From Klebsiella pneumoniae (GTDB lineage: Bacteria > Pseudomonadota > Gammaproteobacteria > Pseudomonadales > Pseudohongiellaceae), in assembly GCA_945902215.1 (NCBI GenBank), contig CAMDML010000011.1:1-54822 (forward strand): 54,822 nucleotides of DNA. The letters run 5' to 3'. The notes beneath the pieces were generated by a model, which saw nothing but the letters and a program-made list of their open reading frames with translations, did no database searches and was not told where the DNA came from. Made by a program: the position numbers and the translations under genes. Shown here piece by piece: positions 9,744-17,936 of the stretch. The first letter of the stretch is position 1. Every line of letters begins with the position of its first letter.

Positions 9744-11084
9744 TCACACTACAGTTCCCACATGACGGGCAATGGCATGACCAATAAATTTCATTTTCTC
9801 TGCATTGAGTCCGGGATATAGCCCCACCCAAAAGGTATCCATCATCACCTTTTCCGTATTGGCCAGCGCACCAATTACACGGTAATCCTTGCCCGCTTCC
9901 AGAGGATCGAAGCAGGGGTGCCGCAGCAGATTGCCGGCAAAAAGGTTTCTGGTCTGGATATTCTGTGCCTCCAACGCTTGCACCAGCACATTGCGTTGTA
10001 CCGGACTCCCATCCCGCACAGTCAGCAAAAAGCCGAACCAGCTGGGATCACTGCCTTCTGTCGCATGGGGCAGGATGAAGTGATTCTCCAGCGGCTTCAA
10101 ACATTCATACAGTGTGGCGAAGTTTGCGCGCCGCGCCTGACCGAAGGCTTCAAGTTTGGTGAGCTGGGCAAGCCCTATCGCAGATTGCATATCAGTTGCT
10201 TTGAAATTGAAACCGAAATGGCTGTAGATGTACTTGTGATCATAACCTTTGGGCAGGCTACCCAGTTCGTGTTCGAAACGGATGCCACAGGTGTTGTCCT
10301 TGCCGCTATCACACCAGCAGTCTCTGCCCCAATTGAGTAGCGACAGCATGATCTTGCGCAGGTTCTTGTCGCGCGTGTAAACAGCACCGCCTTCACCGGT
10401 AGTGATGTGATGAGCCGGGTAAAAACTGCTGGTGCCAATGTCGCCAAAGGTGCCCGTAAACTTGCCCTGATAGAGTGAGCCGAGGGCATCGCAGTTGTCT
10501 TCGATCAACCAGAGCCCGTGCTTGTCGCAGAAGGACTTTACCTCCCCGATGTTGAATGGATTTCCCAAGGTATGCGCCAGCATTACTGCCTTGCTGCGCG
10601 GCGAAAGGGCCTGCTCAAGCTGGCTAACGTCAATGTTGTAATCACCCAGGCTTATATCAACAAACACCGGTACCGCTCCATACTGCACTGCAGGGGCTAT
10701 CGTAGTGGGAAAACCTGCGGCCACCGTGATGATTTCATCGCCGCGCCGCACTTGTCTTGCGCCCAGAGTAGGCGAAGTCAGGGCGGAAAATGCCAGCAGG
10801 TTGGCGGAGGATCCGGAATTCACGATAAAAGCATGGCGCACCTTGATGGCTTTCTCCAAAGCGCTCTCAAACTTCTTCGTGTACTTGCCGTGGGTAAGCC
10901 AGAACTCAAGGGCCGAGTCCACTAGATTGGTCATTTCGTCCTCATCAAAGACGCGGCCCGCGCACCCCAGCCGACTTTCGCCAGCGACGAACAGTTTGTT
11001 CTGTTCCGGCTCGTGCACAAGGGCGTAGTACTCCCGCACCTTCTGCTGGATTTCGGCTTTTAACTGCTCTGCCTTGCTGCTCAT
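9744..11084 (-). CDS. rfbH: CDP-4-keto-6-deoxy-D-glucose 3-dehydrase (E1)
   Basis: PMP-dependent, iron-sulfur dehydrase that removes the C3 hydroxyl of CDP-4-keto-6-deoxyglucose, the committed step to 3,6-dideoxyhexoses. It has the aminotransferase fold, but the usual PLP lysine is replaced by histidine in FYPAHHITTGEGG (H225/H226), as in characterised E1. The [2Fe-2S] motif CX57CXCX7C is intact: C198 in EDNCDA, C256 and C258 in DCWC, C266 in NTCG. 446 aa, full length. It lies between the transketolase C-half and the YbhN-like gene with gaps of 19 and 1 nt. The E3 reductase (ddhD/ascD) that feeds it electrons is not in the window and must be supplied elsewhere. Confidence 0.95.
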   Translation of the reverse strand: MSSKAEQLKAEIQQKVREYYALVHEPEQNKLFVAGESRLGCAGRVFDEDEMTNLVDSALEFWLTHGKYTKKFESALEKAIKVRHAFIVNSGSSANLLAFSALTSPTLGARQVRRGDEIITVAAGFPTTIAPAVQYGAVPVFVDISLGDYNIDVSQLEQALSPRSKAVMLAHTLGNPFNIGEVKSFCDKHGLWLIEDNCDALGSLYQGKFTGTFGDIGTSSFYPAHHITTGEGGAVYTRDKNLRKIMLSLLNWGRDCWCDSGKDNTCGIRFEHELGSLPKGYDHKYIYSHFGFNFKATDMQSAIGLAQLTKLEAFGQARRANFATLYECLKPLENHFILPHATEGSDPSWFGFLLTVRDGSPVQRNVLVQALEAQNIQTRNLFAGNLLRHPCFDPLEAGKDYRVIGALANTEKVMMDTFWVGLYPGLNAEKMKFIGHAIARHVGTVV

Positions 11085-11103
11085 AATTCCTCTATTGCAC
11101 GTC

Positions 11104-12039
11104 TTAACGCGTCATACTGCCCAGATCATCCGACAGATCGCGCAGAATGACTTCCGCTGTTAAGCCGAACTGCTCCCGGATGAATTGTTGGTTGCCAACA
11201 TAATGGGAGTAGCGGTCTCCCAGATTGTAGGCTTTGAATTGTGGACGTGCTCTGCTGGCCGCGATGACTTCCGCTATCGCACTGGAAAGCCCGCCGGTCT
11301 GGCAGTGCTCCTCTATGGCTACGACCATCTGTTTTTCTGACATTTCCTTCATCAGACTTTTGCTGTCGAGAGGCTTGAGGAAAGGCACGCTTACGAGATC
11401 AGCGGCGATGCCTTGCTGGACAAGCCCCGCATGTACAGCCAGCGCAATGTCGCTGGCATTGCCGCTGAACAGAATCACAATTGCAGAATCCGGCATCCGC
11501 CTCAGAGGATTCAGCTGGCCGAATCCCAGGACCCCACTGGTTTCAGACACCACCGGTTCGCCGTTGCGGGCCAGCCTGATATACATAGGCCCCTGATGAT
11601 GCACTGACAAATTCACCGTCTGGGCAACCTCCCAGGGATCGCACGGAGATACCACACTCATGTTGGGCAGCGCGCGCATGAGGGCAACATCTTCCACCGC
11701 ATGATGAGTACCACCGGCGGAACCATAGCCAAGCCCCGCCCCCACGCCGACCAGCCGTACGTTGGTGTTCATGTAGGCCACATCCACCCGCACTTGTTCA
11801 AAGGGCCGCATGCACACGAACGGAATGATGCTGTAGACGTACACGACCCGCCCGCTGAGAGCGAGACCGGCGGCAATACCAACTGCATTGCTCTCGGCGA
11901 TGCCCACGTTGAGGAAGCGTTGGGGGAAACGCTCCTGGAATTTTTCCAGTACCGAGAAGCCCATGTCGGGCGTGATCAGGAAGATGCGTTCATCCTGCTC
12001 AGCCAGCGCGGTCAAGGTGTTGATGAAGGTAGTTCTCAT
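11104..12039 (-). CDS. Transketolase, C-terminal subunit (TPP pyrimidine-binding half)
   Basis: Second half of a split thiamine-diphosphate transketolase. The catalytic glutamate that activates the cofactor is E49 in NVGIAESNAVGIAAGLA. The pyrimidine domain (about 1-165) and the C-terminal domain (about 185-305, IVILFSGNASDIALAVHA, VVAIEEHCQTGGLSSAIAE) are both present in 311 aa, normal for stand-alone C-halves. Its start overlaps the upstream fused gene by four bases (ATGA), so the halves are made together. Its place inside an rfbFGH cassette argues for transfer of a two-carbon unit to a nucleotide sugar, not for the pentose phosphate pathway; that role is inferred. Confidence 0.88.
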   Translation of the reverse strand: MRTTFINTLTALAEQDERIFLITPDMGFSVLEKFQERFPQRFLNVGIAESNAVGIAAGLALSGRVVYVYSIIPFVCMRPFEQVRVDVAYMNTNVRLVGVGAGLGYGSAGGTHHAVEDVALMRALPNMSVVSPCDPWEVAQTVNLSVHHQGPMYIRLARNGEPVVSETSGVLGFGQLNPLRRMPDSAIVILFSGNASDIALAVHAGLVQQGIAADLVSVPFLKPLDSKSLMKEMSEKQMVVAIEEHCQTGGLSSAIAEVIAASRARPQFKAYNLGDRYSHYVGNQQFIREQFGLTAEVILRDLSDDLGSMTR

Positions 12040-13970
12040 TCGAGTTCTTTCAACGCCTGGGCGAATTGCTGTTCATTGGGCGATTTATAGTGCCAGATGA
12101 ATTCATTTTCCATGTAACTGACACCCTTGCCCTTGATGGTTTTCGCTATCAGGGCCAGCGGGCGACCAGGTTTCAGGGCAAGCGCCTGAATCAGCGCCTC
12201 ATGATCGTGACCATCCACATCGAGTGTCTGCCAGCCAAAGGCAGCAATCCGCACAGAGAGGCGTTCGCCCTGCTCTTCGCCATCTGGTGTGTAACCCTGC
12301 AGGCGGTTTTGATCCACAATCAATATCAGGTTATCGAGGCCTTTCTTCGGAGCGTACATGATCGCTTCCCAGACCGAGCCTTCATCCATCTCCCCATCGC
12401 CGCATAGGACGATAACGCGTTTGCCGGGTGCATCCTGCTTGAGCGCTAACGCCATACCCAGCCCCAGGGACAGACCGTGTCCAAGCGAGCCAGAGGATGC
12501 CTCAATACCTGGCGCAGCGGTCATGTCGACATGCCCCGGCAAGGAACCGCCATTACGAAAAAAGCCCTGAAGTTTCTCCACCGGAAAAAAACCGCGCTCT
12601 GCGAGCGTGGCATACAGTGCCGCACTGGCGTGCCCCTTGCTGAGGATAAAACGATCCCGATCGGCTTTGGCCGGTTTGCGTGGATCGATATCAAGCACCT
12701 TGAAATAGAGCACTGTCAAAATATCGGTAATGGAAAGTGCTGAACCCACATGGGAAGAACCCGAGCGATGTTTCATACCCAGGATATGACAACGAATTGT
12801 ATCTGCCACCCTGTTCGTACGCTGCACACGTCTTGGTGAGGAACCGATGCAGATGAAAGTATTGCAGGAAAGTGCTGCGCTATTTTCATTGAGGATTTCC
12901 TTTTCGTAGGAAGAAGCAAAGACAATGACTTCGCGATCTCTTTCCTTTAGCAGCCATTCGGGGCTTTGAATACGTATCCCCGTGCCACCAATGTATTTGC
13001 CAAGGTAGCCTGGATTCTTGTCCACGATGTAGTCCACCTTGTCCGTCAGCCCCAACAAGGACAACAGGGTAAAGGTGCGGTGCGCAGCGCCATAGCCGAT
13101 AAAGGCTTCAGCCCTGAGCAGCGCATGTACCTTGTTGAGATAGGCATCGAAGTTCCGGAACAGGGCGGTCGCGGCTGGTACTACTCCTTTCTCCACGACA
13201 AGCGGCCTACCGGTGTACTCGAATACCAGCCCCATGGAACCACCGTGGATTTCGTTCGCATAGTCATATACCAGCTTGAACCCTTTGCCGGAAAAATACC
13301 CTTGCAGCACAGAATGCGAGAAATAATTCACATGCTCGTGGAAAATATTTGAATAGTTTTCCTGTGCAACTGTACGGTCGAAGCTTGGCACTTCCACGAC
13401 AAACAGCGTCCCCTGCTTGCTCAACTCAATTACTGCAGTTGTGAAAGCGTCCATGTCGTTGATGTGCTCAAGTACATGACGGCAGAAGATCACGTCATAC
13501 TTGCCCGCCATTTCCACTGTGCCGAGATAGCCTTGGATGGTATTGATACCGAGCTCCGTACGTGCAAATGCTGCCAGTTTGACGGAAGGCTCAATACCGA
13601 TAACTTCATTCTCCGCTGAGAAGAGTTTCAGGAAAGCACCATTGGAACTGCCCAACTCGAGAATTTTTCGATCCCGGAGCGCAAATTTTTCCCGCAGTAC
13701 GTCTGCAAGCCCGACAAGATATTCAGTCAGGGTGGAAGCCGGTGGAGTTACGTAGATATAGTTCTCGTAGATAGACTCGGAAATCTTCTCTCGCAGCTGG
13801 GCATGCCCACATTCATCACATTGCAATAGTGTGAGCGGGAGCAGCACGGCCATTGGCTCATCTGTATAGAGCCCGGCCGGCAGCACATTAGTAAAAGCGC
13901 GGACAACTTGTAAGCGCTGGCTCTGGCAGGCACGGCATTGGGTGATTTCACTGTAGAGCTTAACTGTCAC
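12036..13970 (-). CDS. Sugar C-methyltransferase fused to transketolase N-terminal half
   Basis: One 644-aa reading frame joins two enzymes. Residues 1-about 378 are a sugar C-methyltransferase of the TylC3/NovU type: a four-cysteine zinc site (C12, C15, C51, C54), the SAM motif ELGSSNGAF (105-113), the catalytic-type FHEHVNYFSH (210-219), EIHGGSMGLVFEY, and the C-terminal Rossmann-like domain (FIGYGAAHR, YIVDKNPGYLGKYI). Residues about 384-644 are a transketolase N-half with SGSSHVGSALSITDIL, SKGHASAALYA and the thiamine-diphosphate motif GDG (524-526) to N555. The junction is in frame without a stop; an internal GTG start near residue 382 could also yield a separate transketolase half. It overlaps the SDR gene by 11 bp and the C-half by 4 bp. 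Substrate unknown; a CDP-4-keto-dideoxyhexose is likely. Confidence 0.85.
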   Translation of the reverse strand: MTVKLYSEITQCRACQSQRLQVVRAFTNVLPAGLYTDEPMAVLLPLTLLQCDECGHAQLREKISESIYENYIYVTPPASTLTEYLVGLADVLREKFALRDRKILELGSSNGAFLKLFSAENEVIGIEPSVKLAAFARTELGINTIQGYLGTVEMAGKYDVIFCRHVLEHINDMDAFTTAVIELSKQGTLFVVEVPSFDRTVAQENYSNIFHEHVNYFSHSVLQGYFSGKGFKLVYDYANEIHGGSMGLVFEYTGRPLVVEKGVVPAATALFRNFDAYLNKVHALLRAEAFIGYGAAHRTFTLLSLLGLTDKVDYIVDKNPGYLGKYIGGTGIRIQSPEWLLKERDREVIVFASSYEKEILNENSAALSCNTFICIGSSPRRVQRTNRVADTIRCHILGMKHRSGSSHVGSALSITDILTVLYFKVLDIDPRKPAKADRDRFILSKGHASAALYATLAERGFFPVEKLQGFFRNGGSLPGHVDMTAAPGIEASSGSLGHGLSLGLGMALALKQDAPGKRVIVLCGDGEMDEGSVWEAIMYAPKKGLDNLILIVDQNRLQGYTPDGEEQGERLSVRIAAFGWQTLDVDGHDHEALIQALALKPGRPLALIAKTIKGKGVSYMENEFIWHYKSPNEQQFAQALKELE

Positions 13971-15012
13971 GCATCCACTCCAGAGTCAGCTTCAAGCCTT
14001 CTTGCAAGCTATAGCGTGGCACCAAGCCGAAGCGCTGCCGGATTTTACTGATATCCGGCGCGGATCGTGCCGGCGTTTCCAGCGAAGCAGCGGGCTTCAC
14101 GCCCTGTATCTGAACACCGACGCCCCCGATTTGGGCCACGGTTCGCGCCAATTGCGCGATCGACACATCGTTGTCGGGGTTACCAACATTGAACACATCA
14201 AAGCCTTTGGTATGGCCCAGCAACACATGCAGCAGCATCAGGTTGGCATCCAGGCTGTAGCAGAACGCACGCCGGTCGCTGCCATCACTTTTTACCACAA
14301 TCGGATTGCCTGCCAGCGCGTTGGCCAGAAAATCTGCGATCACCCGGCCGTCATTGCGCAGCAAGCCTGGGCCAAACACATGAATGAGGCGCACTACTGA
14401 AACCGTTTGCGCTGTTTCCAGATTGAACTGCATGCAGAGCGCTTCGGCAAAACGCTTGGACTCAGCATAACAAGCCCGGTCTGTCAGATGGTTTACTCTG
14501 GGCAAGTAGGTTTCCGGAGTAGGCACATGCTCTGGCTCCGGGCTGCCATAAATCTCGCCCGATCCGATGTAGAGTACGTTGGCCGCCTTGTCCGTCTGCG
14601 CTTTCTCCAGCAGCTGTAGCGTTCCCATCACGTTCACCTTCATTGTCTCCATGCGGTGCGCCAGGTATTTACCGGGTGAGGCCAGTGATGCCCCATGCAC
14701 TATGTAGTCGAAGTGTTGCTTGCTAAATCCAGAGGGCAAATCCTCAGCAAGGCTTCCCATCACCACCTCTATATTGTCACAGCCTGACCTGAGCAGAGCA
14801 TCCACCTGTTGCCGGTTGCGGTGACAAAATGCGGTGACTTTGACCGGGATGCCAAACTCACGCTTTGCCAGCGCCAGGGTTGCCAGCAGCGTTCCCGGAA
14901 TCAAGCCATTGGCCCCGGTGATGAGGACGTGACGCCCAGACAGCTTTTCCAGCAGAGCCTTATAAGGAGACAAGGATTCAGTCAATGACGCAGCGAAAGC
15001 GGGAGTCAGCAC
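13960..15012 (-). CDS. NAD-dependent epimerase/dehydratase (extended SDR)
   Basis: Nucleotide-sugar short-chain dehydrogenase, 350 aa. The NAD-binding motif GANGLIPG sits near residue 33, and YAESKRFAE (YxxxK) marks the active site near 180-185. The substrate-side stretch VRLIHVFGPGLLRNDGRVIADF is typical of GDP-, dTDP- and CDP-sugar epimerases. Its genes on both sides make and modify a CDP-4-keto sugar, so it may reduce the 4-ketone or epimerise the product. It overlaps rfbG by seven bases and the fused gene by 11, which implies translational coupling. The exact reaction cannot be read from sequence. Confidence 0.85.
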   Translation of the reverse strand: MLTPAFAASLTESLSPYKALLEKLSGRHVLITGANGLIPGTLLATLALAKREFGIPVKVTAFCHRNRQQVDALLRSGCDNIEVVMGSLAEDLPSGFSKQHFDYIVHGASLASPGKYLAHRMETMKVNVMGTLQLLEKAQTDKAANVLYIGSGEIYGSPEPEHVPTPETYLPRVNHLTDRACYAESKRFAEALCMQFNLETAQTVSVVRLIHVFGPGLLRNDGRVIADFLANALAGNPIVVKSDGSDRRAFCYSLDANLMLLHVLLGHTKGFDVFNVGNPDNDVSIAQLARTVAQIGGVGVQIQGVKPAASLETPARSAPDISKIRQRFGLVPRYSLQEGLKLTLEWMRDS

Positions 15013-16097
15013 AGTGGCAACTCCACGGCAGCAGCCATCATCCTGCTGTAAGAAGCAATCTGCTGCTCAGTGGTTACGACTTTGCGGGTATAGAAATCGC
15101 GATACCAGTCCATGGTCATGGCAAATGCCTCGGGCGTATCCAGCAAGGGCTGCCAACCCAGACGCGTTTTGGCCTTGTCGCTGTTGAGTTGCAGTTGCGC
15201 CGCTTCATGGAAGGTAGCTTCCTCCGGCATAAATTCCACCCCAAAGGCAGGCCAGCTCGCAGCCATATATGTCAGCACCTCTTTGACTGAACAGCCCTGT
15301 GTCTGCGTAGTGCCGAAGTTCCAGCCCTCGGCAACACTGCTATCACCTGCAAGCATTCTCCCGGCCAGCACCAGATAGCCCCGCAGAGGCTCGAGCACAT
15401 GTTGCCAAGGGCGCGTGGCCTCCGGGCGGCGAACATGCACTTTCTCTTTACGCTCGATGGCCCGGATCACATCAGGCACCAGCCGGTTATCCGACCAATC
15501 GCCGCCACCCACGACATTGCCCGCGCGCGCACTAGCAAGCAGCTTGCCGCAGCCGTCAAAGAACGACTTGCGATAGCTGGTGGTGATCAACTCGGCACAC
15601 CCCTTTGACGCACTGTAGGGATCATGGCCGCCCATGGGATCCGTTTCCCGGTACCCCTCGTTGATATTGCGATTCTCGTAGCACTTGTCACTGGTTACAT
15701 TGAGTACACCCGCGACTGAATTTGTCGCGCGTGCTACATCCAGTACATTAACCAGACCCATGACATTCGTGGACCAGGTCTCCTCCGGATTTTCATACGA
15801 GCGTTTCACCAAAGGCTGGGCCGCAAGGTGCAAAATGAGCTCGGGTTTAAAAGTCTGAATAGCGCGGGCAAGCTGCACCCGGTCGCGGATATCCCCCAGT
15901 TCGGAGTCCATGGGCAGCCTGAGCAAAGCAAAATGATTGGGGACCTTCTCCTTGGCCAGGGCATAGCCTTTCACTTCGGCGCCCAGCATTAAGAGCCACT
16001 GGGAGAGCCAGGAACCTTTGAAGCCTGTATGCCCGGTGACAAGAACGCGGCGTCCTTTGAAGGAAGCATGCAAGGGGCTTAGTCCCAGATTTTCCAA
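15006..16097 (-). CDS. rfbG: CDP-glucose 4,6-dehydratase
   Basis: Second step of the CDP-3,6-dideoxyhexose pathway: converts CDP-glucose to CDP-4-keto-6-deoxyglucose with bound NAD. The Rossmann motif GHTGFKGSWLSQW is near residue 17, HLAAQPLVKRSYENPEETW near 90-110, TSDKCYENRN near 134-143 and the active-site YSASKG (YxxxK) near 160. The later RAGNVVGGGDWSDNRLVPD is characteristic of this enzyme. 363 aa, full length. It overlaps rfbF by 19 bp upstream and the SDR gene by 7 bp downstream. Confidence 0.95.
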   Translation of the reverse strand: MENLGLSPLHASFKGRRVLVTGHTGFKGSWLSQWLLMLGAEVKGYALAKEKVPNHFALLRLPMDSELGDIRDRVQLARAIQTFKPELILHLAAQPLVKRSYENPEETWSTNVMGLVNVLDVARATNSVAGVLNVTSDKCYENRNINEGYRETDPMGGHDPYSASKGCAELITTSYRKSFFDGCGKLLASARAGNVVGGGDWSDNRLVPDVIRAIERKEKVHVRRPEATRPWQHVLEPLRGYLVLAGRMLAGDSSVAEGWNFGTTQTQGCSVKEVLTYMAASWPAFGVEFMPEEATFHEAAQLQLNSDKAKTRLGWQPLLDTPEAFAMTMDWYRDFYTRKVVTTEQQIASYSRMMAAAVELPLC

Positions 16098-16852
16098 GGC
16101 GCCTTGCCCTCATTCCATATCTGGTTAAGTTTCTTGTTGTCACGCAGGGTATCCATGCACTGCCAAAAACCATGGTGATGGAACGCAGCCAGACTGTTCT
16201 CGCTCACGAGTGTCTGCAACGGCCCTTGCTCCAGAATGCAACTATCCCCGTCCAGATAGTTGAAAATGGCTGGCTCCATGACGAAGAAGCCGCCATTAAT
16301 CCAGCCCGATTCCGTTTTGGGCTTTTCGCTGAAATCACCAATACGTCCGTTGTTGCCAATGTTGAGGTTGCCAAAGCGTGCTTCTGGCTGAATCGCAGTG
16401 AGCGTCGCGGTAGCGCCCTGTTTCCGATGGAAATCCACCAGCTTGCGCAAATCGACATTCGCGACTCCGTCACCATAACTCAGCAGAAAGGGCTCATTGC
16501 CAATGTGCGCTTGTGCGCGCTTGATACGGCCGCCGGTCATCGTGTCTGCTCCGGTATCCAGCAGGGTGACCCTCCAGGGCTCACTGCTGTTACTGAGCAA
16601 TTCGGTGGAATTGGTTTCTAAATTGAAGCTGATATCGTTCTGGTGCAGGTAGTAGTTGGCGAAATACTCCTTGATCAGGTAGCCCTTGAAGCCCAGCAGA
16701 ATGACGAAATCATTAAAGCCAAAGTGGGAGTAGATTTTCATGATGTGCCACAGGATGGGCCGGCCGCCGACCTCCACCATGGGCTTGGGAATCAGGTCGG
16801 TTGCTTCAGCCAGACGGGTTCCGTAACCTCCGGCGAGTATCACTACTTTCAT
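16079..16852 (-). CDS. rfbF: Glucose-1-phosphate cytidylyltransferase
   Basis: Makes CDP-glucose from glucose-1-phosphate and CTP, the entry to CDP-linked dideoxysugars. The nucleotidyltransferase signature GGYGTRLAEATDLIPKPMVE is at residues 8-27, followed by GGRPILWHIMKIYSHFG. GDGVANVDLRKL holds the metal-binding aspartate, and the C-terminal FHHHGFWQCMDTLRDNKKL is typical of RfbF. 257 aa, the usual length. An A/G-rich stretch (AAAAAAGGG) precedes the start. A 90-bp gap separates it from the glycosyltransferase gene, so an internal promoter for rfbF-G-H is possible, though no clear boxes were found. Confidence 0.95.
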   Translation of the reverse strand: MKVVILAGGYGTRLAEATDLIPKPMVEVGGRPILWHIMKIYSHFGFNDFVILLGFKGYLIKEYFANYYLHQNDISFNLETNSTELLSNSSEPWRVTLLDTGADTMTGGRIKRAQAHIGNEPFLLSYGDGVANVDLRKLVDFHRKQGATATLTAIQPEARFGNLNIGNNGRIGDFSEKPKTESGWINGGFFVMEPAIFNYLDGDSCILEQGPLQTLVSENSLAAFHHHGFWQCMDTLRDNKKLNQIWNEGKAPWKIWD

Positions 16853-16942
16853 GTGTTGCCCTTTTTTCTATCGTTGCTTTATCAGGGTTGGCGTAAGAGT
16901 TTTGATCAGGGTATACGGCAGGATTTTAGAGGATCACCAAGC

Positions 16943-17923
16943 CTAGATATCTACTTTTCTTTTCAAAGTGGCGAACAACTCACCCTTCTGCGCCAGCATA
17001 AGCCCCTTCAAAGGCAACAACAAAGGCAATGTCAGCGGAAACAGCACTCTGGTGAGCGGCGAAGTCGAGGGGCCGGTGGTGATCTTTCCTATACAGCGGA
17101 AGAATGCTGGCAAGCCCACCTTAAGGTACATGGCGTAACGCCAGTACTGCACCCAGAGAAATTTCATCTCAAGGGCACACCGGCCCGCCAGCCCCACACC
17201 GTCCAGACGCGCGAAATTGATGAATACCTCGCCCATCATGCCGTCATCGCCATAACTCCAGCCCTTGGCCTGCTGGGCCGGTGTCGACACTTTCACGGGA
17301 TTGGCGGTCAGGTGCACGGCAGGACCGCGCAAGGCACTGACCGCCACCAGATAAATAAACAGGTACATGTTTTCAATCGCGTGCTTGCGGCACAACTCCA
17401 TCAAACCTTCCCGCCGGAACAGCAAGCCGCTCATCTGGTGCCCTCGCCAGGCGAAGAACAGGCAGGACAGGAAGCCTTGCTCCAGCCGTCGTTCCGGCAA
17501 GTTGATGTCGCGCCCATAACCAACCAGTTCTCCCACCACAGTGACCGCCACATTGCTAGGTACTGCCAGAGAGATTTGACCCTCGCGCGCCAGACTCACC
17601 ACCTTCAGCAGAAAGTCTTCATGAAGGTAATCATCGTCGCCTGTATAGAGCACATAGTCAGAGTCAGCCGCACCCAGCAGGAACAACACATTGCGCACGG
17701 AGCCAATGTTCTCCGCCTGATTAACCAACGTGAGCCTGACCCCGGGCCAGGCACCCTGTACCGCTGCCACCGCTGCAATAGTGTTATCCGGTGAAACATT
17801 GTTCGAGACCAGAATTCCTACTTCGGCTTCCAGATGATTGCGGGCAATATCCGTACACAGTTGTTGCAGATTCTGCTTGAGAAACGCAGCACGATTGTAG
17901 GTAGGGATGAGTATCGTCAGCAT
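16943..17923 (-). CDS. Family 2 glycosyltransferase
   Basis: Transfers a sugar from an activated donor during polysaccharide assembly at the inner face of the inner membrane. The GT-A fold starts with LTILIPTYNRAAFLKQNLQQ; the DXD-type metal motif is GDDDYL near residue 100. About 326 aa. I chose ATG 17923, preceded by a GAGAG stretch; an ATG at 17959 would add 12 residues overlapping the acyltransferase gene. It follows the acyltransferase and precedes rfbF, so it may add the unusual sugar built by this locus; the acceptor is unknown. Confidence 0.85.
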   Translation of the reverse strand: MLTILIPTYNRAAFLKQNLQQLCTDIARNHLEAEVGILVSNNVSPDNTIAAVAAVQGAWPGVRLTLVNQAENIGSVRNVLFLLGAADSDYVLYTGDDDYLHEDFLLKVVSLAREGQISLAVPSNVAVTVVGELVGYGRDINLPERRLEQGFLSCLFFAWRGHQMSGLLFRREGLMELCRKHAIENMYLFIYLVAVSALRGPAVHLTANPVKVSTPAQQAKGWSYGDDGMMGEVFINFARLDGVGLAGRCALEMKFLWVQYWRYAMYLKVGLPAFFRCIGKITTGPSTSPLTRVLFPLTLPLLLPLKGLMLAQKGELFATLKRKVDI

Positions 17924-17936
17924 GTGTGGGCCACTC

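Noticed and set aside
16643-17794. Plus-strand frame of 383 codons rich in His and Gln
   Set aside because: It is antisense to the GT2 and rfbF genes; the composition is that of a shadow frame.
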